Source: an uncultured Dorea sp.
GTDB taxonomy: Bacteria; Bacillota; Clostridia; Lachnospirales; Lachnospiraceae
Assembly (NCBI GenBank): GCA_947652615.1
Contig: CANTDX010000015.1
Span: forward strand, 1-61,080
Length of the DNA stretch: 61,080 bases
Direction of reading: 5' to 3'
Positions 26,226 through 34,400 of this stretch are shown piece by piece. The first letter of the stretch is position 1; each line of letters starts with the position of its first letter. The translations under genes and the position numbers were made by a program. Under the pieces are notes generated by a model. That model saw nothing but the letters and a program-made list of their open reading frames with translations, made no database searches and was not told the origin of the DNA.

Positions 26226-26867
26226 GTGAAAATCGATGATCTTTATTATCAGAATGTACAGGCAACAGGCTATAATGCTGTGAATGCGAACAGGACGGCA
26301 GCGGCGTCCAAGGCTTCAGAGGAGCAGAATAAGGATGCGGTAGGCGCTGTGGATAAGACTACATCCAAGAACAATACCGACCGGGTTGAGTTCAGCAAGG
26401 ACACGAAAGTGAACGGCAAGATGAGTGATTCTGAGAGAGCGGCGCTGGTTCAGAGCTTGAAGGCAGATCTTGACAACCAGATGACCCGTTTCACGAATAT
26501 GATGACTCAGATGTTCCAGAAGCAGGGCATTACAGGCGCAGCGGCACAGGGCGACAACATGTGGAAGATGATTGCCAGCGGCAATTTCACAGTTGATGCT
26601 CAGACGAAGGCAGAGGCTCAGCAGGCGATCTCTGAGGACGGATACTGGGGTGTGAAGCAGACATCCCAGAGAATCTTCGATTTCGCGTATGCACTCGCAG
26701 GCGACGATCCGGAGAAGATGAAGGAGATGCAGGCAGCGGTAGAGAAGGGCTTTGAGCAGGCTACCAAGTCATGGGGCAGATCACTTCCGTCTATCTCACA
26801 GGAAACGCACAGTGCGATCGGAGATCTGTTCGACAGTTATTATGAGAAGGCTGGAAAGGCAGAATAA
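26226..26867 (+). CDS. Conserved hypothetical protein behind a sigma-D promoter
   Basis: 213 residues, no signal peptide or membrane segment. Residues ~1-65 are Ala/Asn/Lys/Thr-rich and end in DRVEFSKDTK, faintly like the N-terminus of FlgM. Residues ~68-100 form an amphipathic helix (RAALVQSLKADLDNQMTRF). Residues ~125-205 carry a block I have seen in other clostridial proteins: GYWGVKQTSQRIFDFAYALA, GDDPEKM, and WGRSLPSISQETHSAI. No enzymatic motif is visible. The start is GTG, 7 nt after AGGAGG; an ATG at 26221 stops after two codons. The sigma-D promoter suggests a motility-linked protein. Confidence 0.7.
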   Translation: MKIDDLYYQNVQATGYNAVNANRTAAASKASEEQNKDAVGAVDKTTSKNNTDRVEFSKDTKVNGKMSDSERAALVQSLKADLDNQMTRFTNMMTQMFQKQGITGAAAQGDNMWKMIASGNFTVDAQTKAEAQQAISEDGYWGVKQTSQRIFDFAYALAGDDPEKMKEMQAAVEKGFEQATKSWGRSLPSISQETHSAIGDLFDSYYEKAGKAE

Positions 26868-26891
26868 GCCGGGATTTAGAAGGATTTAGTG

Positions 26892-26920
26892 GGAACGGGG
26901 CGGAAGCTTCGTTCCTTTTT
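26892..26920 (+). terminator. Terminator-like hairpin between the two sigma-D-linked genes
   Basis: GGAACG (26892-26897) pairs with CGTTCC (26910-26915), followed by five T. The loop holds the palindrome GAAGCTTC. It could attenuate transcription into the 554-residue gene. Confidence 0.65.
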
Positions 26921-26961
26921 CGAATTGCCGCGGCGGGTTGCGCGGTTAGGGAGGAACTGGG

Positions 26962-28626
26962 ATGTCAAGAGTGAAAGAAGCCGGAGGGAATCAGACTTCT
27001 TCGTCCGCAGCAGCAGCGGCGGCAGCGCTGGAGAATAGAATTGCCAGGAAGACGGCTCAGATGGAGGCAGGACAGGTCTTGATCGCGGAAGCTTCCAGGC
27101 ATGCGGCGGAGGCGAAGGAAGAGCTTCTCAAGGAACGAGAATCCAGGAAGCAGGAATCGAAAGAAGAGTATGAGAGAGACCGGACAGAAGAGAAGAGGGA
27201 CACTCCAGAGTTCTCCCGCCAGAGCAAATGGTTTGGGATAGAGGGGAAGCTTCTGAAGGATGCGAATGTGACATGGACGCTTGAGATGGAGCAGGAGCTC
27301 TGGGAAGCGTATCTGAGATGGATGCCGGTAGGGGATCAGAATCTTTCAGCGCAGCTTGAGGAACTGTCGAAGCTGTATCTTGCGCTTCTTGAGGCGATCC
27401 TGACACATACAATGGGCGAAGAACAGGCGGCTCAGATGGAGCGTCTGAATGAGATCCTGGCACAGAAGCTTAACCTTCTGGTGGATGTAGATTTGAAAGA
27501 TCTGATGGAATTCCTTAATCAGACAGGTCAGAAAGAGACACTGAATCTGGTGAAAACCAGTGTATATAAACAGACTACTGGCGAGACGATCTCAGCCAGG
27601 GCTGCGGACAGATTTTATGCCCGGGGAAAGGTGAATTCTACGGGAGGCACACGGTATTTTATGCCGGAATCACAGGGGCGGCAGGCCGGGAGCAGCAGGG
27701 GCAGGAAAGGTATGTATACTGCCTCCGGCACGGCTGCGTCTGCCGGCGGTCTGTCCGCAGCGTCCGAAGAAGGGGGAAGTCTATATAAGCTGACGAAGGG
27801 CGGCAATGTTAAGGTCAGCCAGGGTTATGACGGCAGGAAGTTTTCCGGAGAGCAGCAGATGCTCCAGAGGAACCAGGCGTTAAGCGCAGCCAGGAACGGC
27901 AGCGCCGGAGGCGGCGCTATATCGGGAGGGAAAGCGGTTCTTACAGGGAGAGAGCTGGAGAGGGCGAACCGGTTTGCGGCGCATATCAATGGAAGCGGCA
28001 ATCTGCTTAAGAATCCCGATATCAGCGCGCGCAACGAAGAGGTGGCGGGGCTTTTGGCGGCGGTCACAGCGATCAAGGGTCAGATGTATGCATCCACTGC
28101 CGGAAAAGCGCAGGCGATGTCGGGGTCGGTCAAGAGTGCAGTGAATCAGATGGTGGACTATTATCTTGCACAGAAGGGCGTCTATAAGGTATACCACCAT
28201 ACGACGAATATATATGAGAAGACAGGGAGTCCGCAGAAGGCCATAGAGGAAGGTCTTTCGTATGCGTATAAGACCTTCATGGAGAAGAAGGGGATGGACG
28301 CGTACCGGCAGCAGGAGGCTTATTCGGACCGGGCGGGCTTTTTCCAGATGCTTTCGAAGGGGCAGACGTTGCAGGCGGATCTGATCAGAGGGATGAAGCT
28401 CCTGGAGAGTAACTGGAGAGATTTCCTCAAGGCTGTGGGTGAGGATGAGAAGAAGGGAATTGCTCTCAGGATGCAGAAGCACAGCCCTTGGGGATTCCTG
28501 ATGGAACCGGAGGCGCTTAAGAGAGGGGATAAAGAGACGGATAACAAGAAGGTGCTAATTACACAGGCGGTGTGTATCGCGGTGCTTGTGTTGGGATATC
28601 TCTGTTATCGGTTGTTTTTTGGTTAG
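26962..28626 (+). CDS. Hypothetical protein with coiled-coil N-terminus and C-terminal membrane anchor
   Basis: 554 residues, family not recognised. Residues ~15-85 are an Ala/Glu/Arg-rich coiled coil (ENRIARKTAQMEAGQVLIAE). Residues ~90-200 are helical (WTLEMEQELWEAYLRWMPVG; LNEILAQKLNLLVDVDLKDLM). Residues ~215-310 are Gly/Ser/Ala-rich and disordered. Residues ~320-500 are again helical (SVKSAVNQMVDYYLAQKGVY). The last ~22 residues (VLITQAVCIAVLVLGYLCY) form one membrane span with almost nothing after it, a tail-anchor layout. GGGAGG precedes the ATG. It lies ~95 nt after the 213-residue gene, beyond a leaky-looking terminator, and probably shares its sigma-D promoter. It resembles a membrane-tethered scaffold; no function is assigned. 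Confidence 0.7.
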   Translation: MSRVKEAGGNQTSSSAAAAAAALENRIARKTAQMEAGQVLIAEASRHAAEAKEELLKERESRKQESKEEYERDRTEEKRDTPEFSRQSKWFGIEGKLLKDANVTWTLEMEQELWEAYLRWMPVGDQNLSAQLEELSKLYLALLEAILTHTMGEEQAAQMERLNEILAQKLNLLVDVDLKDLMEFLNQTGQKETLNLVKTSVYKQTTGETISARAADRFYARGKVNSTGGTRYFMPESQGRQAGSSRGRKGMYTASGTAASAGGLSAASEEGGSLYKLTKGGNVKVSQGYDGRKFSGEQQMLQRNQALSAARNGSAGGGAISGGKAVLTGRELERANRFAAHINGSGNLLKNPDISARNEEVAGLLAAVTAIKGQMYASTAGKAQAMSGSVKSAVNQMVDYYLAQKGVYKVYHHTTNIYEKTGSPQKAIEEGLSYAYKTFMEKKGMDAYRQQEAYSDRAGFFQMLSKGQTLQADLIRGMKLLESNWRDFLKAVGEDEKKGIALRMQKHSPWGFLMEPEALKRGDKETDNKKVLITQAVCIAVLVLGYLCYRLFFG

Positions 28627-28657
28627 TTGAAGATCCATTTCGGAAAGGGAGGATGCT

Positions 28658-29476
28658 ATGAATCTGCCGTTGATGGAGTATTATCGTGAATTAAGAGGCT
28701 ATACATACGAGAAACTTTCGGAGTTATCAGGTATTCCGATCAAGATGGTACAGAAGATATTTACAGGGCAGATTAAGGAACCAGGTCAAGAGATAGTGCA
28801 GGCGTTAGAAGGTGCATTGAAGCTCAGGAGCCATTCCGTGAATGATCAGGAAGGCTATCAGGGGACTTTGTCCGGTATGGTCTGTGAAGCAAGCACGGTG
28901 TATGGGAGACAGAAGAGGTCCTGCACACTGGAGGATTATTATGCGCTGCCAGATGATTGGCGGGCGGAGCTGATCGACGGAGTGATCTATGATATGGGCG
29001 CTCCAAGCCTTGGGCATCAGGCTGTGTCGGCAGAGGTATTTTCACAGATACGGGATTATATTGCAGGGAAGAAGGGGAAATGCAGAGTCTTCTATGCGCC
29101 GGTGGATGTGCAGCTTGACCGTGATGACAAGACCATGGTACAGCCAGATATCCTGATCAACTGCGACAGAGACAAGATGATAGATAATTGTATTATCGGT
29201 GCGCCGGATTTTATCGTTGAGATTTTATCAGAGTCAACCAGAAGGAAGGATATGTTCTTGAAGCTTCACAAATATGAAGCCGCCGGAGTACGGGAATATT
29301 GGATGGTAGATATCGAGAAGTGCAGAGTGATTACATATTTTTTTGAACAGGATTCCTGTCCGGTTATATATAGTATGGAAGAAGAGATTCCGGTGGGAAT
29401 TTTTAAAAGAGAGTTATGGATTGATTTCGTTAAGGTTACGGAGGAACTGGCGGAAGTTGATCAGAATCATGGATAG
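28658..29476 (+). CDS. Uma2-family endonuclease-like protein with N-terminal helix-turn-helix
   Basis: 272 residues. Residues ~5-60 form a Cro/C1-like helix-turn-helix (YRELRGYTYEKLSELSGI followed by IKMVQKIFTGQIKEPG). Residues ~90-265 are a Uma2 domain (PF05685, PD-(D/E)XK superfamily). Its key residues are E in RAELIDGVIYDM, P-D in QPDILINCDR and E-x-L in DFIVEILSEST, followed by KYEAAGVREYWMVD. Uma2 proteins are abundant in cyanobacteria and scattered in clostridia; their biological role is unknown, though the fold predicts DNA cleavage. The HTH fusion could direct or regulate that activity. GGGAGG precedes the ATG. It lies 31 nt after the tail-anchored gene and may be co-transcribed with it. 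Confidence 0.85.
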   Translation: MNLPLMEYYRELRGYTYEKLSELSGIPIKMVQKIFTGQIKEPGQEIVQALEGALKLRSHSVNDQEGYQGTLSGMVCEASTVYGRQKRSCTLEDYYALPDDWRAELIDGVIYDMGAPSLGHQAVSAEVFSQIRDYIAGKKGKCRVFYAPVDVQLDRDDKTMVQPDILINCDRDKMIDNCIIGAPDFIVEILSESTRRKDMFLKLHKYEAAGVREYWMVDIEKCRVITYFFEQDSCPVIYSMEEEIPVGIFKRELWIDFVKVTEELAEVDQNHG

Positions 29477-29508
29477 AATTCCTGACAGAGTTTTTTGCCG
29501 CAACCCTC

Positions 29509-29538
29509 TTGACAATCCAACTTCCGTTATGTTAGGAT
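29509..29538 (+). promoter_or_regulatory. Promoter of the metG T-box leader
   Basis: TTGACA (29509-29514), an 18-bp spacer and TAGGAT (29533-29538) with an extended TG. The -10 lies inside the perfect inverted repeat 29526-29550. Confidence 0.55.
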
Positions 29539-29550
29539 TGCTAACATAAC
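29526..29550. repeat. Perfect 10-bp inverted repeat over the metG promoter (candidate operator)
   Basis: GTTATGTTAG (29526-29535), GATTG, CTAACATAAC (29541-29550). It covers the -10 and probable start site of the T-box transcript. No T-run follows, so it is not a terminator of the Uma2 gene. A repressor site is the simplest reading; its binding protein is unknown. Confidence 0.55.
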
Positions 29551-29564
29551 GCATATAGGAAACG

Positions 29565-29921
29565 CATTGACGAAGAGAGTAAGCCTTTTTGAAATCTTAC
29601 AGAGAATTCCCGAGCCGTTGTCTTTGGATTGCTGCAACTGGTTTCGCAAGACAGCGGGGATGCTGAGAGGGATAGAGGAAGATCGGCTGAAGATGGCTTC
29701 TGAGCAGCGCACCGACTATAGATATCATAGATCAGATATCATAGATCAGAGATCATTTATATAGGCTGCGATGGGTTCGCCCGTTATAGCGAGAGAGTGT
29801 TTTACTTGGACACTTACAGAGGTTCTGTCCGTGAGGGCAGGATGAACCAGAAGTGGTAACGCGGCAGGATTCCGCCTTCCTGGATGTATTTTAGAATAAT
29901 ATATCCGGGGAGGCGGTTTTT
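29565..29921 (+). promoter_or_regulatory. T-box riboswitch leader of metG
   Basis: The leader begins with a GAAGAGAGTAAG...CTTACAGAGAA stretch and the stem CCCG...GTTGTCTT / AAGACAGCGGG around a GGATTGCTGCAA loop, typical of T-box stem I. The T-box sequence is CAGAAGTGGTAACGCGG (29848-29864); its TGGT fits a tRNA ending ACCA, as tRNA-Met does. The terminator is CCGCCTTCCTGGAT (29872-29885) paired with ATCCGGGGAGGCGG (29903-29916), then five T. Uncharged tRNA binding would favour the antiterminator and allow metG transcription. The specifier is probably the ATG in GAAGATGG near 29692; that choice is tentative. Confidence 0.85.
29721..29748 (+). repeat. Tandem 14-bp direct repeat inside the T-box leader
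   Basis: GATATCATAGATCA occurs twice back to back (29721-29734 and 29735-29748), followed by a partial third copy. It lies in the linker between stem I and the antiterminator region, a place that can vary in length by slippage. Confidence 0.8.
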
Positions 29922-30000
29922 ATGTTGGAGAAGAATCATGGCGGCTGCCGCGGGTGTTGCCAGGGGTGTTTGCTATATGTGAAAGAAGGGAGAGAAGGAT

Positions 30001-31932
30001 ATGAGTGAAAAACCAAAATATTATATGACGACGGCCATTGCCTACACGTCAGGGAAGCCGCATATCGGGAACACGTATGAGATCGTTCTGGCGGACGCAA
30101 TTGCAAGATATAAGAGGAGCCAGGGATATGACGTATTCTTCCAGACCGGCACGGACGAGCACGGGCAGAAGATTGAATTGAAGGCCGAGGAAGCGGGTAT
30201 TACGCCTAAGGAGTATGTGGATCATGTTGCGGGGGAGATCAGAAGGATCTGGGATCTGATGAATACCTCCTATGACAAATTCATCCGCACGACGGATGAA
30301 TATCACGAGAAGCAGATTCAGAAGATTTTCAAGAAATTGTACGACAAGGGAGACATTTACAAGGGGTATTATGAGGGGATGTACTGTACGCCCTGCGAAT
30401 CCTTCTTCACGGAGTCTCAGTTAGTGGACGGTAAGTGTCCGGACTGCGGGCGTGAGGTTCAGCCGGCGAAGGAAGAGGCATATTTCTTCAAGATGAGCAA
30501 ATATGCGGACCGTCTGATCGAGCATATCAACACCCATCCGGAATTCATTCGGCCGGTATCACGCAAGAATGAGATGATGAATAATTTCCTGCTTCCGGGA
30601 CTGCAGGATCTATGTGTATCTAGGACTTCGTTCAAGTGGGGGATTCCGGTGGATTTCGACCCGAAGCATGTGGTCTATGTATGGCTGGATGCGCTGTCTA
30701 ACTACATCACCGGGATCGGGTATGAGTGTGACGGTGAGAGCACGGAGCAGTTTAAGAGGGACTGGCCGGCGGATCTGCATCTGATCGGGAAGGATATCAT
30801 CCGTTTCCATACGATCTACTGGCCGATCTTCCTGATGGCGCTGGATCTGCCGCTTCCGAAGCAGATCTTCGGACATCCGTGGCTTCTGCAGGGAGACGGT
30901 AAGATGAGCAAGTCCAAGGGCAATGTATTGTATGCGGATGACCTGGTGGATTTCTTTGGGGTAGACGCGGTGCGGTATTTTGTGCTGCATGAGATGCCGT
31001 TTGACAACGACGGAGTGATCACCTGGGAGCTGATGGTGGAGCGTATGAATTCAGACCTTGCCAATACCCTGGGGAATCTGGTGAACCGAACCATTTCCAT
31101 GACGAACAAGTATTTCGGAGGTGCGGTGACGGATAAGGGAGCCGCCGATACGGAGGAAGAGCGGGCGGTAGACGCCGATCTTAAGTCTGTCCTTGAGAAT
31201 ACGCCCAAGGCGGTGGAAGCGAAGATGAACGATTTGAGGGTAGCGGATGCGATCACGGAGATCTTCAACCTGTTCAAGCGCTGCAACAAATATATCGACG
31301 AGACGATGCCGTGGGTGCTTGCGAAGGATGAGGCGAAGAAGGACCGCCTGGAGACGGTGCTCTGTAATCTGATCAAGAGTATCAAGGCGGGCGCGCTGAT
31401 GATAGAGCCGTTCATGCCGGAGACTTCGGAGAAGATTCTTGCACAGCTTGGCGACGGCAAGGTGACGGAGAAGCCGGAGATCTTGTTCGCAAGGCTGGAT
31501 ATCGAAGAGGTCATGAAGAAGGTAGAAGAGCTTCATCCGCCGGTAAAGGAAGAATCAGAGGCCGGCGGTGGGGCAGAGGAGCCGGTTATTGATATAGAAG
31601 CGAAGCCGGAGATCACCTTCGAGGAATTCGGGAAGATGCAGTTCCAGGTGGGCGAGATCATTGCCTGTGAGGAAGTGAAGAAGTCGAAGAAGCTTCTCTG
31701 TTCCCAGGTGAAGGTGGGAAGTCAGGTGAAGCAGATCGTGTCCGGTATCAAGGCGCATTATAAGCCGGAAGAGATGGTCGGGAAGAAGGTTATGGTGCTC
31801 GTGAACCTGAAACCGGCGAAGCTTGCAGGCGTTTTATCCGAAGGGATGCTTCTGTGCGCGGAGGACGCGGATGGGAATCTGGCGCTGATGACGCCTGAGA
31901 AAGCGATGCCGGCAGGGGCCGAAATATGTTAA
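30001..31932 (+). CDS. metG: Methionyl-tRNA synthetase
   Basis: 643-residue class I synthetase that charges tRNA-Met. The HIGH-type signature is PHIGNTYE near residue 20; the zinc-binding knuckle has CTPCESF and CPDCGRE (~128-150); the KMSKSKGN loop is at ~302-309. The C-terminal ~100 residues (FEEFGKMQFQVGEI onwards) are an OB-fold tRNA-binding domain, which makes the protein a dimer. GGGAGAGAAGG precedes the ATG. Expression is controlled by the T-box leader upstream, so it should rise when charged tRNA-Met is scarce. ddh and tatD follow closely and may read from the same transcript. Confidence 0.97.
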   Translation: MSEKPKYYMTTAIAYTSGKPHIGNTYEIVLADAIARYKRSQGYDVFFQTGTDEHGQKIELKAEEAGITPKEYVDHVAGEIRRIWDLMNTSYDKFIRTTDEYHEKQIQKIFKKLYDKGDIYKGYYEGMYCTPCESFFTESQLVDGKCPDCGREVQPAKEEAYFFKMSKYADRLIEHINTHPEFIRPVSRKNEMMNNFLLPGLQDLCVSRTSFKWGIPVDFDPKHVVYVWLDALSNYITGIGYECDGESTEQFKRDWPADLHLIGKDIIRFHTIYWPIFLMALDLPLPKQIFGHPWLLQGDGKMSKSKGNVLYADDLVDFFGVDAVRYFVLHEMPFDNDGVITWELMVERMNSDLANTLGNLVNRTISMTNKYFGGAVTDKGAADTEEERAVDADLKSVLENTPKAVEAKMNDLRVADAITEIFNLFKRCNKYIDETMPWVLAKDEAKKDRLETVLCNLIKSIKAGALMIEPFMPETSEKILAQLGDGKVTEKPEILFARLDIEEVMKKVEELHPPVKEESEAGGGAEEPVIDIEAKPEITFEEFGKMQFQVGEIIACEEVKKSKKLLCSQVKVGSQVKQIVSGIKAHYKPEEMVGKKVMVLVNLKPAKLAGVLSEGMLLCAEDADGNLALMTPEKAMPAGAEIC

Positions 31933-31968
31933 TGATTTGTCCCCAAGTGGAGAAAGTGAGGGTATGAT

Positions 31969-32955
31969 ATGGATAAGATCAGAATTGGGATTGTAGGTTA
32001 CGGCAACATCGGCAGAGGCGTGGAGCTTGCCGTTGCCCGCAACGAGGATATGGAGCTTAGGGCTGTCTTTACAAGGCGCGACCCGTCTGCCGTGAAGATC
32101 CATACGGACGGCGCGGCGGTGAAGCATATGGATGATATGCTGTCTATGAAGGATGAGATTGACGTTATGGTGCTGTGCGGCGGTTCTGCGACGGATCTGC
32201 CGGTGATGGGCCCGAAGATCGCGGCGGATTTCAACACCATCGACAGCTTCGATACCCATGCGAGGATACCGGAGTATTATGCGGATATGGATAAGGCTGC
32301 GAAGGAAGGCGGTAAGATCGGAATTATCTCCGTGGGCTGGGATCCGGGTATGTTCTCACTGAACCGGCTGTATGCGGAAGCGATTCTGCCGCAGGGAAGC
32401 ACGTATACATTCTGGGGCAAAGGCGTAAGCCAGGGACACTCAGATGCAATCCGCCGGGTGGAAGGCGTGAAGAATGGAATTCAGTATACGGTGCCGGTCG
32501 AGGCGGCGGTGGATCGTGTAAGGAGCGGGAGTGAGCCTGTGCTTACGACGAGGGAGAAGCATCTGCGGGAATGCTATGTGGTTCCCGAGGAAGGAGCGGA
32601 TCTTGCGGCGATCGAGACGGCCATCAAGACGATGCCCAATTATTTCGACGAGTACGACACGACGGTAACATTTATCACGGAGGAAGAACTGAAGGCGAAG
32701 CATAGCAGTATGCCCCACGGAGGATTCGTGATCCGAAGCGGCGAGAGCGGGGAAGCGGGGAATAAGCATATTATTGAGTATTCCCTTAAGCTGGATTCCA
32801 ATCCGGAATTTACGGCGAGCGTGCTGATCTGCTACGCGAGGGCGGCGTACCGCCTGGCGAAGGCGGGAGAATGCGGGGCGAGAACGGTATTTGACATCGC
32901 ACCGGCTCTTCTGTCCATGAAGACGCCGGAAGAACTGAGAGCCGGCCTTCTGTAG
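31969..32955 (+). CDS. ddh: meso-Diaminopimelate D-dehydrogenase
   Basis: 328-residue NADP-dependent enzyme that makes meso-diaminopimelate directly from tetrahydrodipicolinate and ammonia, a one-step route to the peptidoglycan cross-linking amino acid and to lysine. The Rossmann start IRIGIVGYGNIGRG (4-17) binds NADP. Substrate-site stretches CGGSATDLP, SVGWDPGMFSLNRL and WGKGVSQGHSDA are well conserved. Length matches family members (~326). It lies 36 nt after metG with a GTGAGGG site. It is unrelated to metG in pathway, so co-transcription may be incidental. Confidence 0.95.
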   Translation: MDKIRIGIVGYGNIGRGVELAVARNEDMELRAVFTRRDPSAVKIHTDGAAVKHMDDMLSMKDEIDVMVLCGGSATDLPVMGPKIAADFNTIDSFDTHARIPEYYADMDKAAKEGGKIGIISVGWDPGMFSLNRLYAEAILPQGSTYTFWGKGVSQGHSDAIRRVEGVKNGIQYTVPVEAAVDRVRSGSEPVLTTREKHLRECYVVPEEGADLAAIETAIKTMPNYFDEYDTTVTFITEEELKAKHSSMPHGGFVIRSGESGEAGNKHIIEYSLKLDSNPEFTASVLICYARAAYRLAKAGECGARTVFDIAPALLSMKTPEELRAGLL

Positions 32956-32996
32956 GAGCGCGCCGGAATCATGAATCTTGGACAGGGGGAGTTTTG

Positions 32997-33809
32997 ATGA
33001 TATATGATACACATGCCCATTATGACGATGCCCAGTTCGATGAGGACAGGGAGGAACTTCTGCGGTCCATGGCAGATAACGGTGTGGGAACCATCGTCAA
33101 TGTCAGTGCATCCTATGCATCCTGTGAACGAGTCGTGAATATGGTGCAGGAGTACGCCCAAGATGCATCCTGTAATACACGTCCTGACGCGGCGGGCGGA
33201 TGTTATCCGGCAATGTATGCGGCGGTTGGGGTTCATCCGGACCATGTGGGAGAGCTTGACGAAGCGTCCTTTGCCCGTATGAAGGAACTGCTTGGCAGGG
33301 ATAGGGTGGTTGCGGTCGGAGAGATCGGCCTGGATTATTACTGGGACAATGAGTCCCATGACGTGCAGAAGAGATGGTTCATCCGGCAGCTTGAGCTTGC
33401 CAGAGAGAGCGGGCTTCCGGTGGTGATCCACAGCCGGGAAGCGGCAGCGGATACCATGGAGATCATGAAGGAATATGCCAAAGGCCTGAAGGGCGTGATC
33501 CACTGTTATTCTTATTCCAGGGAAATGGCGAAGGAATATGTGAAGATGGGCTTCTATATCGGAGTCGGCGGGGTGGTTACCTTCAAGAACGCGCGCAGAT
33601 TAAAGGAAACCGTGGAGGCGATTCCGCTTGAATCGATTGTCCTTGAGACGGACTGCCCGTATCTTGCGCCGGTTCCCTACCGGGGAAAACGTAATAACTC
33701 CGCATATATCCGGTATGTGGCGGAGGAGGTCGCAGAGATTAAGGGGATCACTTATGAAGAGGTGATGGCCCGCACAGAAGAAAATGCAAGAAGGCTGTAT
33801 GGGTGTTAA
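32997..33809 (+). CDS. TatD-family metal-dependent hydrolase
   Basis: 270-residue TIM-barrel deoxyribonuclease-like enzyme. Metal ligands are visible in YDTHAHYDD (first two His), AVGEIGLDYYW (Glu), VVIHSREA (His), IHCYSYS (His) and VLETDCPYLAP (Asp). TatD proteins are 3'-5' exonucleases or DNases linked to DNA repair and turnover; in Firmicutes tatD very often follows metG, as here (with ddh in between). Start 32997 (ATG) has GGGGGAG 5 nt upstream; a TTG immediately before it is less likely. There is an extra ~18-residue insert with CNTRPDAAGGCYP (~62-75) compared with the compact form. Confidence 0.92.
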   Translation: MIYDTHAHYDDAQFDEDREELLRSMADNGVGTIVNVSASYASCERVVNMVQEYAQDASCNTRPDAAGGCYPAMYAAVGVHPDHVGELDEASFARMKELLGRDRVVAVGEIGLDYYWDNESHDVQKRWFIRQLELARESGLPVVIHSREAAADTMEIMKEYAKGLKGVIHCYSYSREMAKEYVKMGFYIGVGGVVTFKNARRLKETVEAIPLESIVLETDCPYLAPVPYRGKRNNSAYIRYVAEEVAEIKGITYEEVMARTEENARRLYGC

Positions 33810-33830
33810 ATTCATCGGCGGTAAGTATAA

Positions 33831-33883
33831 AAAAAGCTGTCAGAAAGTGTCCGGGAATGACATATTCTGGCAGCTTTTTTTAT
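33831..33883 (+). terminator. Terminator of the metG-ddh-tatD unit
   Basis: AAGCTGTCAGAA (33834-33845) pairs with TTCTGGCAGCTT (33865-33876) with one G-U pair; seven further T follow. Confidence 0.9.
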
Positions 33884-33913
33884 ATTACGGTTTTATGTCT
33901 GCTAAATTCATTG

Positions 33914-34249
33914 TCAATAACATACGATCTGCCCGTCCCCGTCACAGAAGAGTGTATCGAACACGATCCCCAGCCTGTAATGGAGCCCTGTGCGGTAGAG
34001 CTCCAGCTCATATTGCGGATTCGGGTGTCCGCCGTTAAGCCGCTGATGATCAACCACTACTTCTTTGGCCAGCCGTTCCTTGTCAATGGGGAGAAGGCTG
34101 TGTACGACCAGGGTGATCTGGTTCTCCGTAAGATTCGGCGAGGTCATGACCGTAGAGTAGAGGATCTCGTAAGGGCGGCGCTCTTCCAGGCAGAAAGCCA
34201 GCAGCAGGAACAGCCCCAGAAGCATGAGAAGTTTCTTTTCTTTTTTCAT
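33914..34249 (-). CDS. Small secreted or membrane-anchored hypothetical protein
   Basis: 111 residues. The N-terminus is basic and then hydrophobic (KKLLMLLGLFLLLAFCLEE, ~5-23), a signal peptide or anchor; the cysteine at ~20 is a possible lipobox, but the context LLAFC is imperfect. The remainder is a small soluble domain (YSTVMTSPNLTENQITLVVH; LAKEVVVDHQRLNGGHPN) I do not recognise. The start is ATG 34249, 11 nt after GGAG; a TTG at 34270 overlaps that site. It is divergent from the HTH regulator gene across two tandem palindromes and may be its target. Confidence 0.6.
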   Translation of the reverse strand: MKKEKKLLMLLGLFLLLAFCLEERRPYEILYSTVMTSPNLTENQITLVVHSLLPIDKERLAKEVVVDHQRLNGGHPNPQYELELYRTGLHYRLGIVFDTLFCDGDGQIVCY

Positions 34250-34313
34250 ATTTTGAATTTCTCCTTTCAATAATGATAGTGCGTATCTCCGTTGTTGTTC
34301 CTAAAAGAAACAG

Positions 34314-34342
34314 TGTAATATATTACAGTGTAATTTATTACA
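34314..34342. promoter_or_regulatory. Two tandem 14-bp palindromes, candidate operator
   Basis: TGTAATATATTACA (34314-34327) and TGTAATTTATTACA (34329-34342) lie one base apart in the divergent region between the small secreted protein and the HTH gene. Their centres are 15 bp apart. Confidence 0.6.
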
Positions 34343-34400
34343 TCTATTTTTTCAATGAAAATATGGGTATACTTATAAAAAACATGCAAGAGGTTGAAGT

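Noticed and set aside
29721..29748. Tandem repeat considered as a CRISPR fragment
   Set aside because: The units are 14 bp and directly adjacent with no spacers; no cas genes are present in the window.
29567..29764. A 65-codon open frame upstream of metG
   Set aside because: It lies entirely within the T-box leader; its sequence is explained by stem I and the tandem repeat, and there is no binding site.
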